From the NCBI GenBank assembly GCA_019137115.1, contig JAGVSV010000211.1:1-7221 (forward strand): a stretch of 7,221 nucleotides of DNA, written 5' to 3'. Below the pieces are notes generated by a model. The model was not told the DNA's origin. It worked only from the letters and a program-made list of their open reading frames with translations, and searched no databases. This document shows positions 6,957 through 7,221 of this stretch, one piece after another. Both the position numbers and the translations under genes were made by a program. Numbering within the stretch: position 1 is the first letter of the stretch; each line of letters begins with the position of its first letter. This DNA is from Bacillota bacterium. Its GTDB lineage: Bacteria > Bacillota > Clostridia > Christensenellales > Aristaeellaceae.

Positions 6957-7221
6957 TGCGTGCTCGTCGTAGACCTGCTTGACGTTCAGCCAGCAGGAGG
7001 CCAGGTGTTCGTCATTGATCCAGATCTCGGCCGGCTGCTCCGTCAGACAGATGCGCATGGCCTGGTCGCACCGGGCGGCAAATGCGCACCCCTGCGGCAG
7101 GTTGAGCAGGTCAACCGGCGAGCCCGCGATGGGCACCAGCTTTTCGTGCTGGTCGGTCATCTTGGGGATGGAGCGCAGCAGGCCGCGGGTGTAGGCGTGG
7201 CGCGGGTTGTAGAAAATCTCG
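6942..7221 (-). CDS. oppD: Oligopeptide ABC transporter ATP-binding protein OppD, C-terminal part
   Basis: Only the last 92 residues are in the window; the frame stays open to the right edge and the ATPase core lies beyond it. The visible part begins EIFYNPRHAYTRGLLRSIPK, the typical OppD/DppD stretch after the ABC domain. It continues into the Oligo_HPY tail with GCAFAARC, CDQAMRIC and a later SCWL. The cysteines are spaced C-x5-C-x6-C and a fourth follows, the same iron-sulfur-type pattern as in the neighbouring OppF. An internal ATG at 7158-7160 is not the start, because the conserved upstream residues are in frame. OppD is assigned from its position directly before oppF. It is cotranscribed with oppF and the binding-protein gene. 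Confidence 0.9.

Overview
The window is GC-rich. It carries Gram-positive-style signals: strong purine-rich Shine-Dalgarno sites, a perfect TATAAT box and compact GC-hairpin terminators. Together with the gene types this points to a high-GC member of the Firmicutes, probably clostridial. That placement is an inference; the sequence does not name a species. Nothing in it suggests a phage, transposon, CRISPR array or RNA gene.

The left half is on the + strand. It opens inside radA (1-1248), a DNA-repair ATPase whose N-terminus lies off the window. Next comes a 135-base gap holding a good sigma-A-type promoter and a possible 5'-end stem-loop. These drive a secreted protein made almost only of four peptidoglycan-binding modules (1384-2403). 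A hairpin terminator follows, then a short-form pyruvate kinase gene (2461-3888).

The right half is on the - strand and reads from the window end back towards the centre. It is the end of an oligopeptide ABC transporter operon: oppD (partial), oppF, then a substrate-binding protein gene. oppD and oppF overlap by one base (TGATG). oppF and the binding-protein gene are 49 bases apart, with a small hairpin between them. The binding-protein gene and pyk converge on one perfect 28-base palindrome that should stop transcription in both directions.

The most notable object is the substrate-binding protein (3960-5924). It has no lipoprotein signal. Instead it starts with a membrane anchor and a coiled-coil stalk. 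The segment that normally forms the C-terminal end of family 5 binding proteins comes next, ahead of the usual N-terminal start. The protein's own C-terminus stops exactly where that segment should have followed. This reads as a natural circular permutation, tethered to the membrane at the new N-terminus.

OppD and OppF would supply ATP-driven power to permeases encoded outside the window, and the tethered binding protein would deliver peptides to them. RadA, the wall-binding protein and pyruvate kinase have no evident functional link to the transporter.
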